The notes: a model not told the origin generated them from the sequence alone. Positions 1 to 13,400 are shown, counted from the stretch's first letter. The stretch: DNA of 64,000 nucleotides from Numida meleagris (GCF_002078875.1 NC_034412.1:34617530-34681529), one strand, 5' to 3'. Translations and numbers: made by a program.

Positions 1-290
1 CCCAGGGGTGCTCGCGTCCTCCTGCCTGGTTCCTGCTCCAGTGAAGGCACTGTACGCCTGCTAGGGGCACACCAAACTGAACAGGATGGGCATGATTTTG
101 ACTGAGCAGCACAGATAGATAGCAGCTGTACTCCTCGCTGCTGCCATTTCAACTTGTAGAACTAACAGCGCGACCAGGAGGGCCGCATCAGCTGCAGTGG
201 TGAGACATCACCTGCCTGCGGGCTGCTCTCCTAACTGCAGCAAAAACATTCCCCAAACTGAAGCCAGACAGAGCAACACAATTATGATAA

Positions 291-420
291 GAGTTGCAAA
301 ATGTAATCATTTGCATACCCGTGACTGACACAGAAGATCATTAATTACGCATTCTGAGTGTAAGTATATATGTATAAATTAGCATCTATTCATCATTTAA
401 ACTGTAATAGTTCTTTTATA
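291..420. promoter_or_regulatory. Candidate conserved non-coding element
   Basis: The patch has an octamer word ATTTGCAT at 309-316 (POU-type site) followed by ATTAATTA at 340-347 (homeodomain-type core) and further AT-rich words. This combination is common in vertebrate developmental enhancers. Conservation was not tested, so this is a motif-texture call only. Confidence 0.2.
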
Positions 421-971
421 TCTGAATATTAACTATGCAGGAAAATTATGAAGTTTTCTGTGGAAGGGCATCCAACAAAAGTTCTATCAGCAAAAATAAA
501 ATCAGGATCACAATAATAATGTGACCAGCAGGGAGTCTGCCATACATCGCACCTACGCTTGCTCTGCTCAGTACCTCTTGTTGCAGGCTTTCTGCTGCCT
601 CCCTCGCCATCTCCCTCAATATGACTCTTTACAGTAGGGCCATTCCAGGAATATTATCTCTGACCCAATTTAAAAGGCAATGTAAAAACCGCCAGGATTT
701 CACATGGTTGCTATCTTAGCAATCCCTACACTTCATTAACATTAAAGGTGGCATGAACTAAGAGCGGGATGCCTAACTGCTCCTCTCCCTAGCAGCTTGA
801 TGCACCACTACTGACCAACATGTGTAGGGAAAGCAATTAGAAGGAAAGAAGGAGTTCTCTGTTTTTAAAAAGCTGATCAGAACCTCCCTGCCAGGGAGTA
901 CGGGACACTTCAAAGATCACACTTTCTCAAGCAAAAGAAATCTGGTGATTTTGGAAGCGTAAGATGGCAAC

Positions 972-1373
972 TTGGAAAATTACCAAAGCTCACAGCTTTT
1001 GAGCAGAAGTAAACAAGTCAAGAATGCTGGAAAAATGCTAGACGGGATGCAAACTAATGAAGATTCAATTGACAATAATGATATCAACAAAGTTTGCTTG
1101 GAGCTAGAGAAGTTAGATAAAAATACTTCACAAGGGGTCCTCTGTGGTGTAACTGGAAGCAACTGCCTTGCTGTGCTGGTTCACCGAGCATTGGGCCTGT
1201 TAGGGGCACCCTATGCTGATGGGCAGGCAGTGAAATGGAGCACCAAGAGAAACACTGTCTACTGCATGGTAGAGCATGGAGGTGAGCTTTGTGACATGGA
1301 AGGTGTTTTAGAGCTACCTACATGCAACAGAGCCAGCAAGACACACAAAATGAAAAGCACTCTAGCAAGATAA
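972..1373 (+). other. Open reading frame of 133 codons, probably not a gene
   Basis: The frame runs from ATG to TAA with no recognisable domain, signal peptide or transmembrane segment. The start lies in a weak context and there is no visible promoter. Codon use is not obviously coding-like, and a shorter antisense frame overlaps it at 980-1162. Although bird introns and deserts contain many such frames, its hydrophilic amino-terminal half and cysteine-containing second half make it one of the less random-looking frames here. It could be a decayed exon or chance. Confidence 0.12.
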
Positions 1374-3419
1374 CACACTGTAAAAGCTCTGGTGGACTTT
1401 CCCCTTAGAAATAGGGAACCAACTTTTCCCTATCCATCAAAATGGTGGGTTTTACGTGTGACGGTTCAGCAGCTGCTGTCCCAGCATCTTCTGTGTTGGC
1501 AGAGATGGAAAGTCCATGACCACAGCCATTGAGAGCAATACAGCTGTGTGACTAGTTATAAGTTACTTTAGCTGGACAATAAAAGCCTGTAGCTGGGAAA
1601 GGAATAGGGAGGGGAAAAAAAAAAAAGAGTAGGTTCCTTTGTGATTAAGGTTTCCTGAATTCAGTTAAATTTAGATTCAAGGGTAGCAAGCACAAAGAAT
1701 ACTTAGAATACAAGCCCTCTTCAGTCCTCCCACTCTTTGGCCTCATCAATACACAAGCACACTGACCTGGCATCGCTGCCTTACCCCATTGTTACAATAT
1801 CAGCTTATCTGTTTCTTTAAAAGTTCCTTCTACAGAACAAATTAAAAGACTGAAAATTCACTGAAACACACACACACATTCAGAAGAAGCAAAACACCAG
1901 AGCGTTTCATGATCTAGGCTTCTCTTCTTCAACTCTGAAAGGGAAAAAAATAGGAGGAAGAATGCTCTGCTTTTTTTTTTTTTTTTCCTTTCTGCAAATG
2001 TACATGTGCCAGTCGTGCACCATCTCTGCATTTTGGGGTTGTTTTTAGCTCTCAAACTCCAGGTCTGATCTAGAGAGTTGTGGAGTGCTGACAGCTCCCA
2101 CTAAGCACACGCACAACTGATTCCAGCTCTGCCAGAACCATGCAGGAGGTGGTACAACTTTCTAAAGGTCCTTCAGAGCAAACAGAAAGGACTTGGGATT
2201 TTCAGTGTGCCAGCTTTTGAGCTCATGCCTGCTGAGCACGATCCCTAAAATTACAGAGTCCATGGAGGCGGGGAGAAAATAGGCCGTTGCTATGTCCTGG
2301 GGTCAAGGAAAGCTGGATTGAACAGTATGTGAACGAAACTAAGAGAGGATCACAGATAAGGTAGCAACATACAGACTGGCATAGGCTGTGATATAAAGGC
2401 AAGAATTATAACCACCAAAGCTAAGATCAGCTTAAAGTAAGGCAAAGTCCTTAGTGCCAAGAACACCCATCCATCAGTCCACCCTAATATCTGTCATGTA
2501 ACAAACTCAGTAAGAACAAACCAGAAAATTCATATAGAAGCTAAACAGCAACTGATGAGGTGGATGGGCACAACTTGGTAGGGGTGAGTCTTTCCAGGAT
2601 ACAAACAGGACAAGGAAGTGCAGTCTATATGACACAGTACTCAAAAGCAGCCTTGGAAAGGTACAAGATTCCCTCTACCTCAGTTAATGAAAGAGCAAGG
2701 GCAGGTCCAGGTCATGGCCTCACAGGTTTTATCACAAGGGCTTGTTCTTTTGTGTCTAGGAATCTGCTAATGATCTGGTTGAATGGCACGAATCCCTGAA
2801 GGAAGGTTCCTTCAAAGATTGTGCAAAAATCTTTGACTGAGGCTTTGATGTGAATAAAGTGGCTTTAGATAGTTGGGGATAAATTCAGTTGTCAAAACTG
2901 AACATAATTTAAGCATTCACCCCAAACTTCTTATAGCATCCATTGGCTACAGAAAGGGACTGATTTCTTAAAAAAGACTGCTTTCGCAAGAGGATGAGGG
3001 ACAGAAGAAAAAAAACTCTATCATTTACATGGAAGCAGATGACCTCTTTGGGTGTGCTAGGCCACAGTTTTTCTGCAAGGAAAACTAAGACTGCCTTTTG
3101 GGTCACGCTGCTGCTCTGGCCTTCCTTCTGAAGACTGGGGCACACCACAGCCCCAGCCTCGCACCTTGTGCCTGGAGAAAGGGGTCACAGTAGAAATGCA
3201 TGGACTCTGCTGGAGGACATCAGCCTGAGAAAGACACTAGATGGAAAACAAATCAAAGGGAACCAACCATAAGGTTCCAGTAACATCAGAGGAGAAGGTC
3301 ACTTAACTTCTGAAAAAAATCCAGCCATCAGTTTGCTTTCTAGCTCTTGCCAATGGGTACCCTTTTGTGAGCCTCAAAAACCTGAATTTGCCAGAATTCT
3401 GCTCTAGCTAGAGTAACAC

Positions 3420-3660
3420 TAGTTATACAACTTGATCGTAATTGAAATATTTGGTGCCTGCTGATATGTTCAAACAAATTCACCAGATCTTGATTATGCG
3501 CTGGCAATTAAAGCCATTAAGTCAGTAGACAGACAGCGGGTTATTTCATTGCTATTTGACAAAGTCAGCCGTCGTTCTTTCCCCCTGTCTATGTGACAGC
3601 ACTGTAATTAGCAGTAATCAAATACTATTTGTGCTAGGTGTTATGAGTTTGCTTCCTTAG
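3420..3660. promoter_or_regulatory. Candidate conserved non-coding element
   Basis: This AT-rich, repeat-free patch carries a MEIS/TGIF-type word TGACAG at 3594-3599 and, six bases on, TAATTA at 3605-3610 (homeodomain core), plus AATTGAAA and CAATTAAAG words upstream. The close MEIS-homeodomain pairing is what one expects of a developmental enhancer. No conservation data were available. Confidence 0.25.
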
Positions 3661-3929
3661 CTAGCAAGATACCTCTGCCAATTGCAGAACACAGACATCG
3701 ACCTCCAGTCAGATGATATGCAGGATACAAAGAGAAGAACACAATGAAACACGAGGAATCAAGGATGCTTGCTTATTTGAGGCTGAAGTAGTTTGCTCTT
3801 GAAAGCAAGATTAAGAACATTTTTTATTTCTGCAAGTTACACATGAAAAAAAATTAAGTTCCATTTAAAAAGGCTGATCAAGTAATACTGTGAAATACAA
3901 TAATAATTACAATTATATTTAGCATTTAT

Positions 3930-4140
3930 GTATTCCCTGCTTGAGAAATGCATGCAGCCTCCATTAGCATTAATGGGTGTTCTACTCATGCATCAAGCAG
4001 AGACCAGAGCCTAATAGTGCATTACATCTTCAAAGTGCTGTACAAACATTAACTAATTAATCCTCATAACCACCCTGTGTGGTAGGTAAGTGATATATGA
4101 AAGGTACATCTGAGGAAGCCCAAGAGCGAGACAGCACCAC
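3930..4140 (-). repeat. Ancient MIR-like / sauropsid SINE-type repeat
   Basis: The segment at about 4021-4135 reads as the reverse complement of the MIR 3' half: a word meaning 'AAGTGCTGTACAAACATT', then AATCCTCATAACCACCCTG, then GTAGGTAAG, and a degraded TGAGGAA...AGAGCGAGACAG that corresponds to the usual 'gatgaggaaactgaggcacagag' stretch. The preceding bases (3955-4015) resemble another old sauropsid repeat containing an 'attaatgggtgttct' word. Sequence is highly diverged, so exact family and ends are uncertain. Confidence 0.5.
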
Positions 4141-7100
4141 TCCGTGCCCTTCAAGGCAGACCGGGAACTCCTCACATTTATACTGCTACCCAGTTCAGGT
4201 GCATTTTACAAGTGCAAGAGAGGGACCCACAGTGAGCCAAGTTTAATGAAGCTGGCAAGAAAACAAGTAATTCACATCTCCCTCTCTCTTCCCTGGGCTC
4301 TGGTGAGCTGCACCTTGACAGAGCAGAAGGTATTAATGCCCACTGCTTTGCCTTTGGATTTCTACTGGGGGAAGACAGCTCTTGGACCCCAGCAAAGAGA
4401 AAGGAAAAGATCCATGGGAGCTTTATCACTGCAGACCTCCCTTCAGTTAGTACCATCCCCTTTGATAGCTTGATCTTCCCCCACTTTCTGTGTTCTTCTT
4501 TCTGGCAGGCTTCCTGCCTTCAAAACCTTTTGACAGAGTTTGCATATCAAAGTTGCACCAGGACCCCAGGAGGAAGAACTGAACCCCCGATTTGGGTATT
4601 TCCATCACAGCATATCTGAGTGAATTCTCTTCAAACAAGAATCCATCACTGAACACGGTTCATCCTTTTCTGATGAAAAGGTACCATGTTCCAAACCCTC
4701 ATTTTGTAATGGGCCATAGGCAGGACCTTTGATGGCATGACTGTAGGCAGCAAACTATTCTAGTAGCATGCAGTGAGGTCCCAGGACATGCACGTCTGTA
4801 ATGCCGGACCAGAGAGCATTTTAGAAAAGTAACAAGTGAACACAGTAGTACATCATGAGAGAGGGAGTGCTCTCAGAGAATAAAAGGGGTGGGCAGAAAA
4901 GGAGAAAGGGCTGAAATACTGAATCCAAAAGGAAAGCAGAGCAAGTACTTAAAACATGGCACTACAATATTTCCATCGCTACCTTGCTTTCCAAAGCTCA
5001 CTGGCTGCAGTATATGCTGCAGTGAAACGGTAAGGTAACACTGGCAAACCAACCCAAACATATTAAAGGTTTCCCCCAAAGCCTCAGACGTTCAGTGCCA
5101 GCGTCAAGGCCACAGCTGAAGTTTGTGGGTCTCTGACAAGCCGGTCTTTTCCACGGAGAGGGGCCAAGATCAGCCTTCCTCCTAGCACATGTCCTTCTCA
5201 TCTCACCAACAACCACGGCCACTTTTCCCTGGCTGCTACTTGTCAGCAAAGGGATTTGTGCAGTTACAAGTCCCAGAACAGATGGGTGCACAGGGAGAAG
5301 TGTGAGCCAGAATGACACTGCACGCTCAAGAGAGAAAGATGCTCTTAAATGTGTGTGTGTTGCATTACCTTCTGGTGATGTATCAAACACAAGAACAGTT
5401 GGTATAAAAATTCGGAAACTTTCTTTGAAGAATGCATAGGGTTTTGCTTAAAAGTAGCCCATACAATATAAACTATACTTCATATGCCAAATCTTCAGCT
5501 AAAGGTACTGCTCAAACCCAGTTCACCCCCACAAATTTAGCAAGCAGACTTCAGGGCTTGGATGGCAACGGGAACTGTACGTGGCTCAGCTGGTGTGTTT
5601 GGTCTCCACAGATGGAAACACATTTGAAACATTCTGTTTTCATTTGCCACAGGCTGCCTAGAAAGTTTACAGACACATACCCTAAATACATATGTACTTC
5701 CTTACATAAATCCACAATATCAATGAAGTTTCAACAAGACTACATATAAATCTTCCTACAAGATGAACTTTCATATGCCCTCTGGTTTCCTGATCAATAC
5801 GTCAACTTCATGTACTGTGGTACAGAGAGGCAAGTGGTGGCAACTGTGAGGCTCCTGGTGCTTGAGACGGAAAAATCTGTCACAGCTGTGCCCCAGCAGT
5901 GACCGCTGCAGCAGGGGGCAGAGCAGTGCCTCCACTGCCAGAGTGCAGGGAGGGTCGGCAGGAGGGAGCAGTCATTCTTCTTCCCCTGCATCAAAACAGA
6001 GAGGTTGCTCAAGATGCGTCCTGAAACAGTCCTGCAGCGGGACCTTCACACTGCGCTGTTGTCCCAAAACAACGAGAACTAAAGGAAATTTCTTTCATGC
6101 CTTCCCTAATCCTGCCACTTGATACGGAGAGAGAGAACAGCACAGAGAAACGAGACTGTGAGAAACTAGTCTCATTTCACAGAAGCCCTCCCTCTCCACT
6201 AGTAAACATTCAGAAAATGTTGTGACCATTTAATTTCTATCCTCTCTCTCTCTCCCTCAGTCAATGACTATATAATTTCCAAAGATGTTGAGGAAATATT
6301 CCCTGATCAGCTGAAATTTAGCTTAGACAAACGCAAGGTAATGCACATGTAAAGCAGCGCTTCATTCACACGCACTGATTGGAGCTACCTCAACTCTAAC
6401 TGCTCTGGAGGACACTCAAGCAGCACTCAGTTCACCGACAACACCTGCTCTGTACAGAATGACAAAGAACCGGCAAAGACAGGACAACAAGGGGAGAGCC
6501 GTGTCAATACAGGGAAAGGAAAACATCTGAAGCCACATGTAAAAGCCTTCATGCACTCTCAAGCTTAAGTGCTCACTACCTCATTTCAAAAAAGATACAG
6601 AGCAACAAAACTTGTTACAGCCGTAGAAGTTCCCATCCGAGGAAGGATTTAATAGATTACAACTATTAAGTTTAGAGAGACTCCAGGTCAGAGGTTTTGT
6701 GACAATAACTATGTCAAATAATACATGGTTTAAGGAAGGTCCCTGAAACGCATCCATCTCCCTTCCTCTTCTCCTTAAAAAGAAGAAAATGAGGACCCAG
6801 CCACTTTATGGGAACTACATTTAAAGGGCAGCACACGCTCAGTGCCTTGTTGTGACAAAGATCTCCAAGATTTAAAAATAATAATAATTTGCATTCAGAG
6901 CTAGAGAGATTTACAGCTCTACTACAAGTCTGCATGCATTATCAGTCCAGCTTCAGCCAAAAGATAACTGTGATAAATAGGCAGGGGAAAAAAATTCTCC
7001 TTGGAGACCTCCCTAAATCATCCTTCAGGGCTTAAGAAGCACCTCCACAAGCAGAGACGAGGTGCACAGTGCGCTGCTGACATCCCACCAGACACCAACC

Positions 7101-7500
7101 TACATCTACAAGCATCCAATGCTACGCTTGTGCGGACAAGAGGCTGTGATGGCCTAGCTCTGGCAGCTGCCAAGCCCAGCTTGGCACAGGTGCCAAAAGA
7201 CCAAGCACTAGTGGCGGTGGCACTGGCTGGAAGGCTCGCCAGGCTCGTGTCCCTGTGCAGGACACAGGCAGGGAGAGGGAAGCCCCGAGCCTCTACAGAA
7301 CAGACCTGAGCACATCACCTCAGGAAATCCTGTGCTTGGATTCTGGCCAGGGCTGCATTGGAGGCCCTGCTCCAAGGGCGAGGGCAGTCCCCACCTGGGG
7401 TGTGTCACACTTCCACTGCCCAGGACGAAGCTGAAACGTCCATATCTTCACTTCACAAGCAGTGTGACGGGCTGCCAGCACAGAGCTGAGACTGAGCTGC
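4140..7500. other. Non-coding stretch, no gene recognised
   Basis: Only short, mutually overlapping frames are present, none with a recognisable product. Simple repeats are a short TG run at 5350-5361 and a CT run at 6242-6257. A slightly richer GC section at 7000-7480 holds several overlapping open frames on both strands, which is expected from low stop-codon density and is not evidence of a gene. Confidence 0.65.
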
Positions 7501-10500
7501 ATCAGATACGATTCTAGCTTGGTTTCAAACAGGCCTAATTCTGCTCTCGCTTTGACTTTTTCACTATGCAAATGAATTAACTCCAGCTATATGCTAATGC
7601 AGCTAAGAATACAATTCAGAAATTACAGAAGGCTATTTTGGGGATTTTCTTTTATTTCATGAAAGACCCTTAACTCCTCGTCTTTCAAAGTAAGCCAAAG
7701 CATTCAGATGTTGCTGGTACAAACTGCATCACGCAAGACACAGAAATAAAGAGTAAAACAAGCATTATAATTTAACATTCAGGCAAGGCAGCTCAGCACT
7801 GCACGGACCCTGCATATTGTTGTGAAGGAACAGAAGCAGAGAATCAACTCTTCTTTCCAGAGCAGAAAGAAGCCCCACTGCTGGCTTTTTGTTTTGCCAT
7901 TTTTTTTTTTTTTTAAATTACAGTCTCGTGGTTTGTGCAATTACAACAAGAATGTATAAATGAAGCTGCCTGGCCTAAGGAATTTCTCATAACAGAAAGC
8001 AATCTGAAACATCACAATGCTTGCCTGTTTGTTTGCTTTTAACGTTACTGATCGCTTCCCACCACAAACCCTTCATGTCTTTTGCTCACTGCCATCATTT
8101 ACCAGTTCCCCTCTGCCTGACTTTCGGGATCAAGTGGATGAGAAGGCAGGAGGCCTTCATCCAAATGGGGCTGGGGCTCCCACCACCTGCTCTAGAGCAG
8201 TCAGGGCTGCCTCGACAAAACCGAGCACGTCATGGGTTTCTTGCCTTGCATTTTGGTCAGCCAGCGCCGTCCTTCATTTCATACAGGATTTCAGAAAGGT
8301 GGCAGCCAGAAAGGAGCAGGCCAAAGGTGGGAGGCAAAGAGATGCCTTAAAAACACCTGGTGGAGTGATGTGAGCAACATGAGCCATGCTGCTTAAATCA
8401 TGGGTGTCTTCCTTCTACTCGCAGCAGCTAAAGGCAACGCAGCAGAGCATAAACAAGCCACCTCCCCCAGCACTAGCTGCATTAGGGCAGGATCTGACTG
8501 ATGCTGGGGTTGCAAAGGGAGCTGCATTACTTTAATGCAGAGCTGCAACATTTTATTCAGCTGCTCAAGGCAAGTCCTATTTTGACAGACAGGAGAAATA
8601 AACAGATTTTTCATTATAAGCGTCCTACTAAGAAGCCAACAAATAAACCTTCCTGGAGCAGTATTTACTTCCCTGGTAGTTTTGGCACTCTGAATGCCAG
8701 AAATATGCAACAGGTAATTCAGTGCATTTGTTCGTATTCATGTAGGACTGGCTTTTTGCATTAACAATGAAAGCCCAAGCTTTTGTCTCAGCCTCACTGG
8801 TGAAAACCCAAACTAAACCTACTGATGTTTGCTATATAGGACAAGCAAGCTTATTCCAAGGATGTGTAAGGGTAAAACATCAGTTGGCCCGCTGGCATTT
8901 CACAGTAGGCTCTGATTTTACCTGCTCTCCTGCTGGAAATAGAACAAAAAAAGAAAAGGGAACCACCAGGCTACATTGTTGTTTCTCTGTTTTCTTTGGA
9001 ATTCACTGGGAACACTGAACACTGCAGTTCAATGGGGACTTTGAAAGGCGAGTTCACTGTTTACATGAACGAATCTGTCACTTCCAGTAAAATTTGTCCT
9101 AACGATGGAATTTCTTTCTTGGGCATGCTCTAGAGCCAAAGCACTGTGTAAAGGTCCCTCAACTTTCTCTGCATTCCCACTTATACACAAGAAAAACTCT
9201 TGCAGACCTGCAGCACAGCCAATTCCTGCCCCAGAGACCTGAGACTTTGCTCTGCCCCCAGCCATGCACATTAATAGCAGCTGTAACCCAGGCACAGTCC
9301 AATGGCAAAGGCCTACATGCTTTTAGAATCCAAAATGCAGCTTTTCATTTAGAAAAGAAAATCTGTCCGCTCAATTTAAGTACTCCTGTGCTCTTGTAAT
9401 CTGAGTACCTACCTGCCTACCGAACAGAATTACACAAAATAACAATGTGCTGCGGGCCCATTCCAGCCCGGCACAGCTCCGTGGAAGGAAGCCCTCTGTG
9501 CCGCAACGTTACTCACAGCCGCTTCGTGCGGCTGAATTTAACCTACTTACATCGCGTGCTTGGAAAGAGAGCAAAAATAAGATAGGTTTGTGCTGCCTCC
9601 ATTTCGAGAGCATTGTGTCAGACACTGAACTTCAGAAAAACTCCCCTGGGACTGTTCAGATGAGGGGGAAAATGCCGTTTCCAGCAAAGTGCCTTAACTC
9701 GATTGATTATCCCACTTTAGTGCCAATATAGACGTGCGTTAGCCCCTCAACAGGCCAAGTAAATGCTACAGACTGACATGCTGTTGCCAACACAGCTTTA
9801 CCAAGGAGGCCTTGAATAAGGCTGAAATAAAAAGAGCTCCACGTTCTTAGTAGACTCAGGCCAAAAGCTATTTGTAGGTATACAAACTGTCTTTAATAAC
9901 ATCTGTTATTGCTCATTTAAATGGATTGTACAAACATCTAGCCTCTGATGTGGGTGCTAAGATACCAATCTCAATGCTTAACTGCAGGCATGTCAGCATA
10001 TTAAAGCACCCTCTTCCCCTGGTTTTAAAGAAGGTGCATAGTGCTAGGATTCAAACACAGGCAGACAATTGCCATCAGGCAATAGACAGTAGTAACCAGA
10101 GTTACAGTCCAAAACAGCCTATGTAAAACTGGGCATTGCTTCAGCTGCCCTTGATTTTAACTGCAATTATATTAGTCTGTCTATGGACAGACTCAACCAA
10201 TACCTTCCCGACTTCTATTAAAGTTATTTTTTCCCCAAGATGACAGGAGGCAGAGGGTAGGAGGTGGCAGGGCACGTTGGAGACTGCTGATTCTGCTAAT
10301 GTCAGGCCTATGGGGCTCTTCCAGCACCAGCTGCCTGCCTGGGCAGGGGATGGAGTTCACTGAGCAGATCAGTAAGTAAGGCTCTGAGGCCCCATCCTCC
10401 CTCCTGGTATGGCATAATGCTGGCTGCACCCCTCCATCACCACACATCCATGCCACCATAAGAAATGAAACTCTGTGTCTTTGAAGTGCTCTCTGCACTA

Positions 10501-12840
10501 GTGTGCCTCATTCCTCTGACCTCTGCTCTCAGCAGACCACAGCTGCAAGATGAAGTATGGTTCTTCAACTGCTCAGCACGATGCTTCCATCGAGGAAGGC
10601 AGCAAATAAATTTAGGGGCTGAATGAAAGAAGAAAGGCCTTCTCCTCAGGGCACTGCCAGCTGAAGCAATGGAAAAAACACTACTACCTTCATTTCTCTA
10701 CAATTCACAAGATTTGACATTCATACTCAAGAAACAAAAATCCACGTGCATTTCTTCGTAGCAAGCACTGACCCAAGAACTGATGTGGACTTCAGCAGCG
10801 GGCACCTGCTGCAGCCTCTGGAGTGAAAGGCTGGTTTCTCACGCAAAATGTCAGCCTGGGAGGACGGCAACATGCTGGGTCTGCGCTCATGTAGTTATGC
10901 TGCTGCTACAGCAGAGGGCAAGGAAGGGTCACCCAACAGGACCAGCCCACCCAGAGGGAAGCTGGGACTGGCACCAGTTCAGCAGGTCAGTGTTAGGGCC
11001 TCTAGACCCTCATAAAGTGTGATAACACTGAAAAAAGACAGAACTCTAGAAAAAATACTCTAGAAAAACAGACCAAAACAGCGTCCATCAGGTGTCAGGA
11101 ATCATCCAGAAGAATTCAATGGCCACGGTGAGACATTAATACTGGGCAAAAACTGAGATGTTGCAGTTGCTGGTATTATTCAGGTCAGCTGTAATGTAAA
11201 CCAAGTTCAGAAGATCACAGACACACTGTAGGTTTTTGCAAAATTGCTCACAATAAGAATACTGACTGATGATACACATGTATCTGTGCGTTTCAAGTAT
11301 CTCGGAGAGACTTTACAGAAAATTGCCTACTATTGTTTGTTCAACAGGAGGCTCAACTTTGGGCAGAGAATAGAAATTATTCATAAAAACATTTCTAGAG
11401 CTGATAATTTCATTGTCAATAGAAAATATCCTAAGATGAATTCTTTTTTTCAAGCACAAGCACTCCTATGTGCATATACCAACATACTCAATCCATTCCT
11501 ACCCAGTCCCTTTGCATACTCTCCACTTCCTTTTCCAGTAAGTCTTTCCTGTACCTCTCCCCACATTAGCAGCAGTGTTCCCCTAGTTAGGCAACACACC
11601 ACATCAGAGAGTCCACCAATCCCATCCTGCACTCCCCAGAGCAGTACATCAACCTCCGAGAACATGGAGTGAAAGACAACAGACAGAGCTGTCAGTCTCG
11701 CTTCACCAAAGCCTCATGTTGGACATAAGTGACTGGAATAACCTCGGCCATAGGGTACTCTGTGCCCCAGTACTTGCAGTATTAAATGCAACCAATTTCC
11801 ACCATTAGCTTTATTTAGAAACCACGCTGCTTGCGGCTGAAAGAGGAACCTCATCATCGTGCCCACACTGAGTTGTGTTTTGTGGTGTTACTTAAAAACA
11901 AAATGCGTAGACTGGCAGCTCAGCTCTGTGTTAAATGACAAAACTGGGTTCCCACTTTTATTTATGTATTCATTTACGCAATAGGCAGAGCACTGGAATG
12001 CGTGCAAGCCCCTTACCAACCAAGGCCGGTTCCTTCTCTTGCTTTCCTTCCACAGAGGTCTCAGCAGTACCAGGGGCATTATCTGCTCAACTGCAGAGAA
12101 TACTTTGGGAACAAACATGTCCTTCAGTGTCAAAAACAGAAGTAAAACTGAAAAAAAGTGGGTAGGAAATATTTGCTCTCCCTCAAGGCTCTGGCACACA
12201 GCAGAAACACGGAGAGCTGACATGAAGAAGCCAATCCTTCATTTTAGAGGCATTCTTTAAAACATGCTGTAAAGGACAAAGGCTATCACTGCCCTGTGGA
12301 TAACTGCTCCAGTGTGGATCACCCCTGGCTGAAGTTCCAGGTGAAGAACTTGACACATTTCAGGTTCATCTCTGCTCTAGACAGTAATTTCATAGTCCTG
12401 TTCAACATAAATGTGCACAGCAGCAAAGGACTGGCAGGATGCAGCAAGAGATTTACCATATCCTCTCATCTTTAAGAAATGACCGTGAACAAGGTTAAAA
12501 ATATTTTAAACATGGAGAAAAATGCACTGTCATTTTCTAAGTGTTGTGAATGCAGAAAAACCCAACTTATAAATAAAAAGGCCCCAGAATGCCCTAGTAG
12601 GCCTCAGATCTCCCAACAGCAATTAATACTATCCTAACTTTAGAAGCTGCCATTGGAAACTGGTTATTTAAATTAACCTTTAGGCGCTGTTTTAGCCAAA
12701 GTGGCTTTTCCATGAAAATCAAGAACTCCATCCAAGTCAAACACGTGTTAGGAGATCTTGCCACCCTCTGCTGCAGTGCTGAAAAATGCATTAGCAGAGA
12801 GAGAGGTTGGCTTCCTCCCCCTTTTATGCTCATTACCATC
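7500..12840. other. Non-coding stretch, no gene recognised
   Basis: No coding exon is recognised. There is a T15 tract at 7900-7914. An AT-rich patch near 7540-7660 contains a perfect octamer ATGCAAAT at 7566-7573 followed by GAATTAA, and 9640-9740 contains a compact unique patch with CGATTGATTATC. The 142-codon frame at 11244-11672 (+) has a proline/serine-rich tail and no domain. Confidence 0.65.
7540..7660. promoter_or_regulatory. Candidate POU/homeodomain element
   Basis: A perfect octamer ATGCAAAT lies at 7566-7573, directly followed by GAATTAA, and a CTAATGCAG word is close downstream. This is typical of neural or mesodermal enhancers, but the octamer alone occurs by chance about once every 30 kb on either strand, so the call is weak. 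Confidence 0.2.
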
Positions 12841-12849
12841 AGTTTTGAG

Positions 12850-13010
12850 AACTGATTAGCTATGGTTGTTATTCATTAGTCACATCTCTAAAATCTGAAT
12901 TATAAACACCTCTGTGAGGTCTTATTCTAATCAACCTATTTTGAGTCTCGCAATTAATACTAACGCCAGAAAAAATAATTGAACAGTGTACATTAAAAGA
13001 CCACTCCCCC
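12850..13010. promoter_or_regulatory. Candidate conserved non-coding element
   Basis: An AT-rich, repeat-free patch with many homeodomain-type words (TGATTAG, TTCATTAG, GAATTATAA, GCAATTAATAC, AATAATTGAAC). It lies just upstream of the stronger candidate at 13140-13400, so the two may be parts of one element. No alignment was available. Confidence 0.22.
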
Positions 13011-13139
13011 TCTTTCCACAAAAACCCAAGAGTAGATTTGCATGGAAAGGAAGACTCAAACTTGGTCCACAGACTCTGCCTTCCCCAATATATGTTCCTC
13101 TCCTATATATGCTGCAGTTGGTTCAGGTGGTTAATCCAG

Positions 13140-13400
13140 GAGACATAATGGGTTCGCTGTAAGTTGCAAGTACAAAGCAGCCATTGATGATTTTCCTGAT
13201 GGGGTCAGATGCTATGCAGCTGATAGATCTCGGGAGGACAAGAACATGCAGGCATGACAGATTAAGTGACAGCCATTGGTTGTGTGCTCGCTCTGAATAC
13301 TCAGCTATGGATAATAATCAATTACTTGGGGCTGCTAATGATACCGATCAAATGCACTTAGCACTCAGCAGCTTGAGGGCTACAATCCTGACACTCTGAA
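13140..13400. promoter_or_regulatory. Candidate enhancer (strong motif clustering)
   Basis: This 260-base patch has a MEIS-type TGACAG at 13267-13272, an ATTGG (inverted CCAAT) at 13275-13279, a homeodomain cluster TAATCAATTA at 13315-13324 followed by CTAATGATACC, and CAGCTG/CAGCAG-type E-box-like words. There is no simple repeat and no retroposon signature. A 71-codon frame runs through it, but it has no domain and such frames are common. The texture is that of a vertebrate conserved non-coding element; conservation is untested. Confidence 0.35.

Larger units (their letters stand above)
1..3400. other. Non-coding stretch, no gene recognised
   Basis: No exon, promoter or RNA gene is visible. 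The longest open frame is 972-1373 (+), listed separately. Simple-sequence tracts are A12 at 1615-1626, a short CA run at 1866-1878 and T16 at 1971-1986. An AT-rich patch with octamer and homeodomain words lies at 291-420. The rest is unremarkable unique-looking sequence. Confidence 0.7.

Noticed and set aside
11244..11672. 142-codon frame with RFKYLGETL, reminiscent of a reverse-transcriptase word
   Set aside because: The surrounding residues show no RT motifs and the tail is proline/serine low complexity; the similarity is too short to mean anything.
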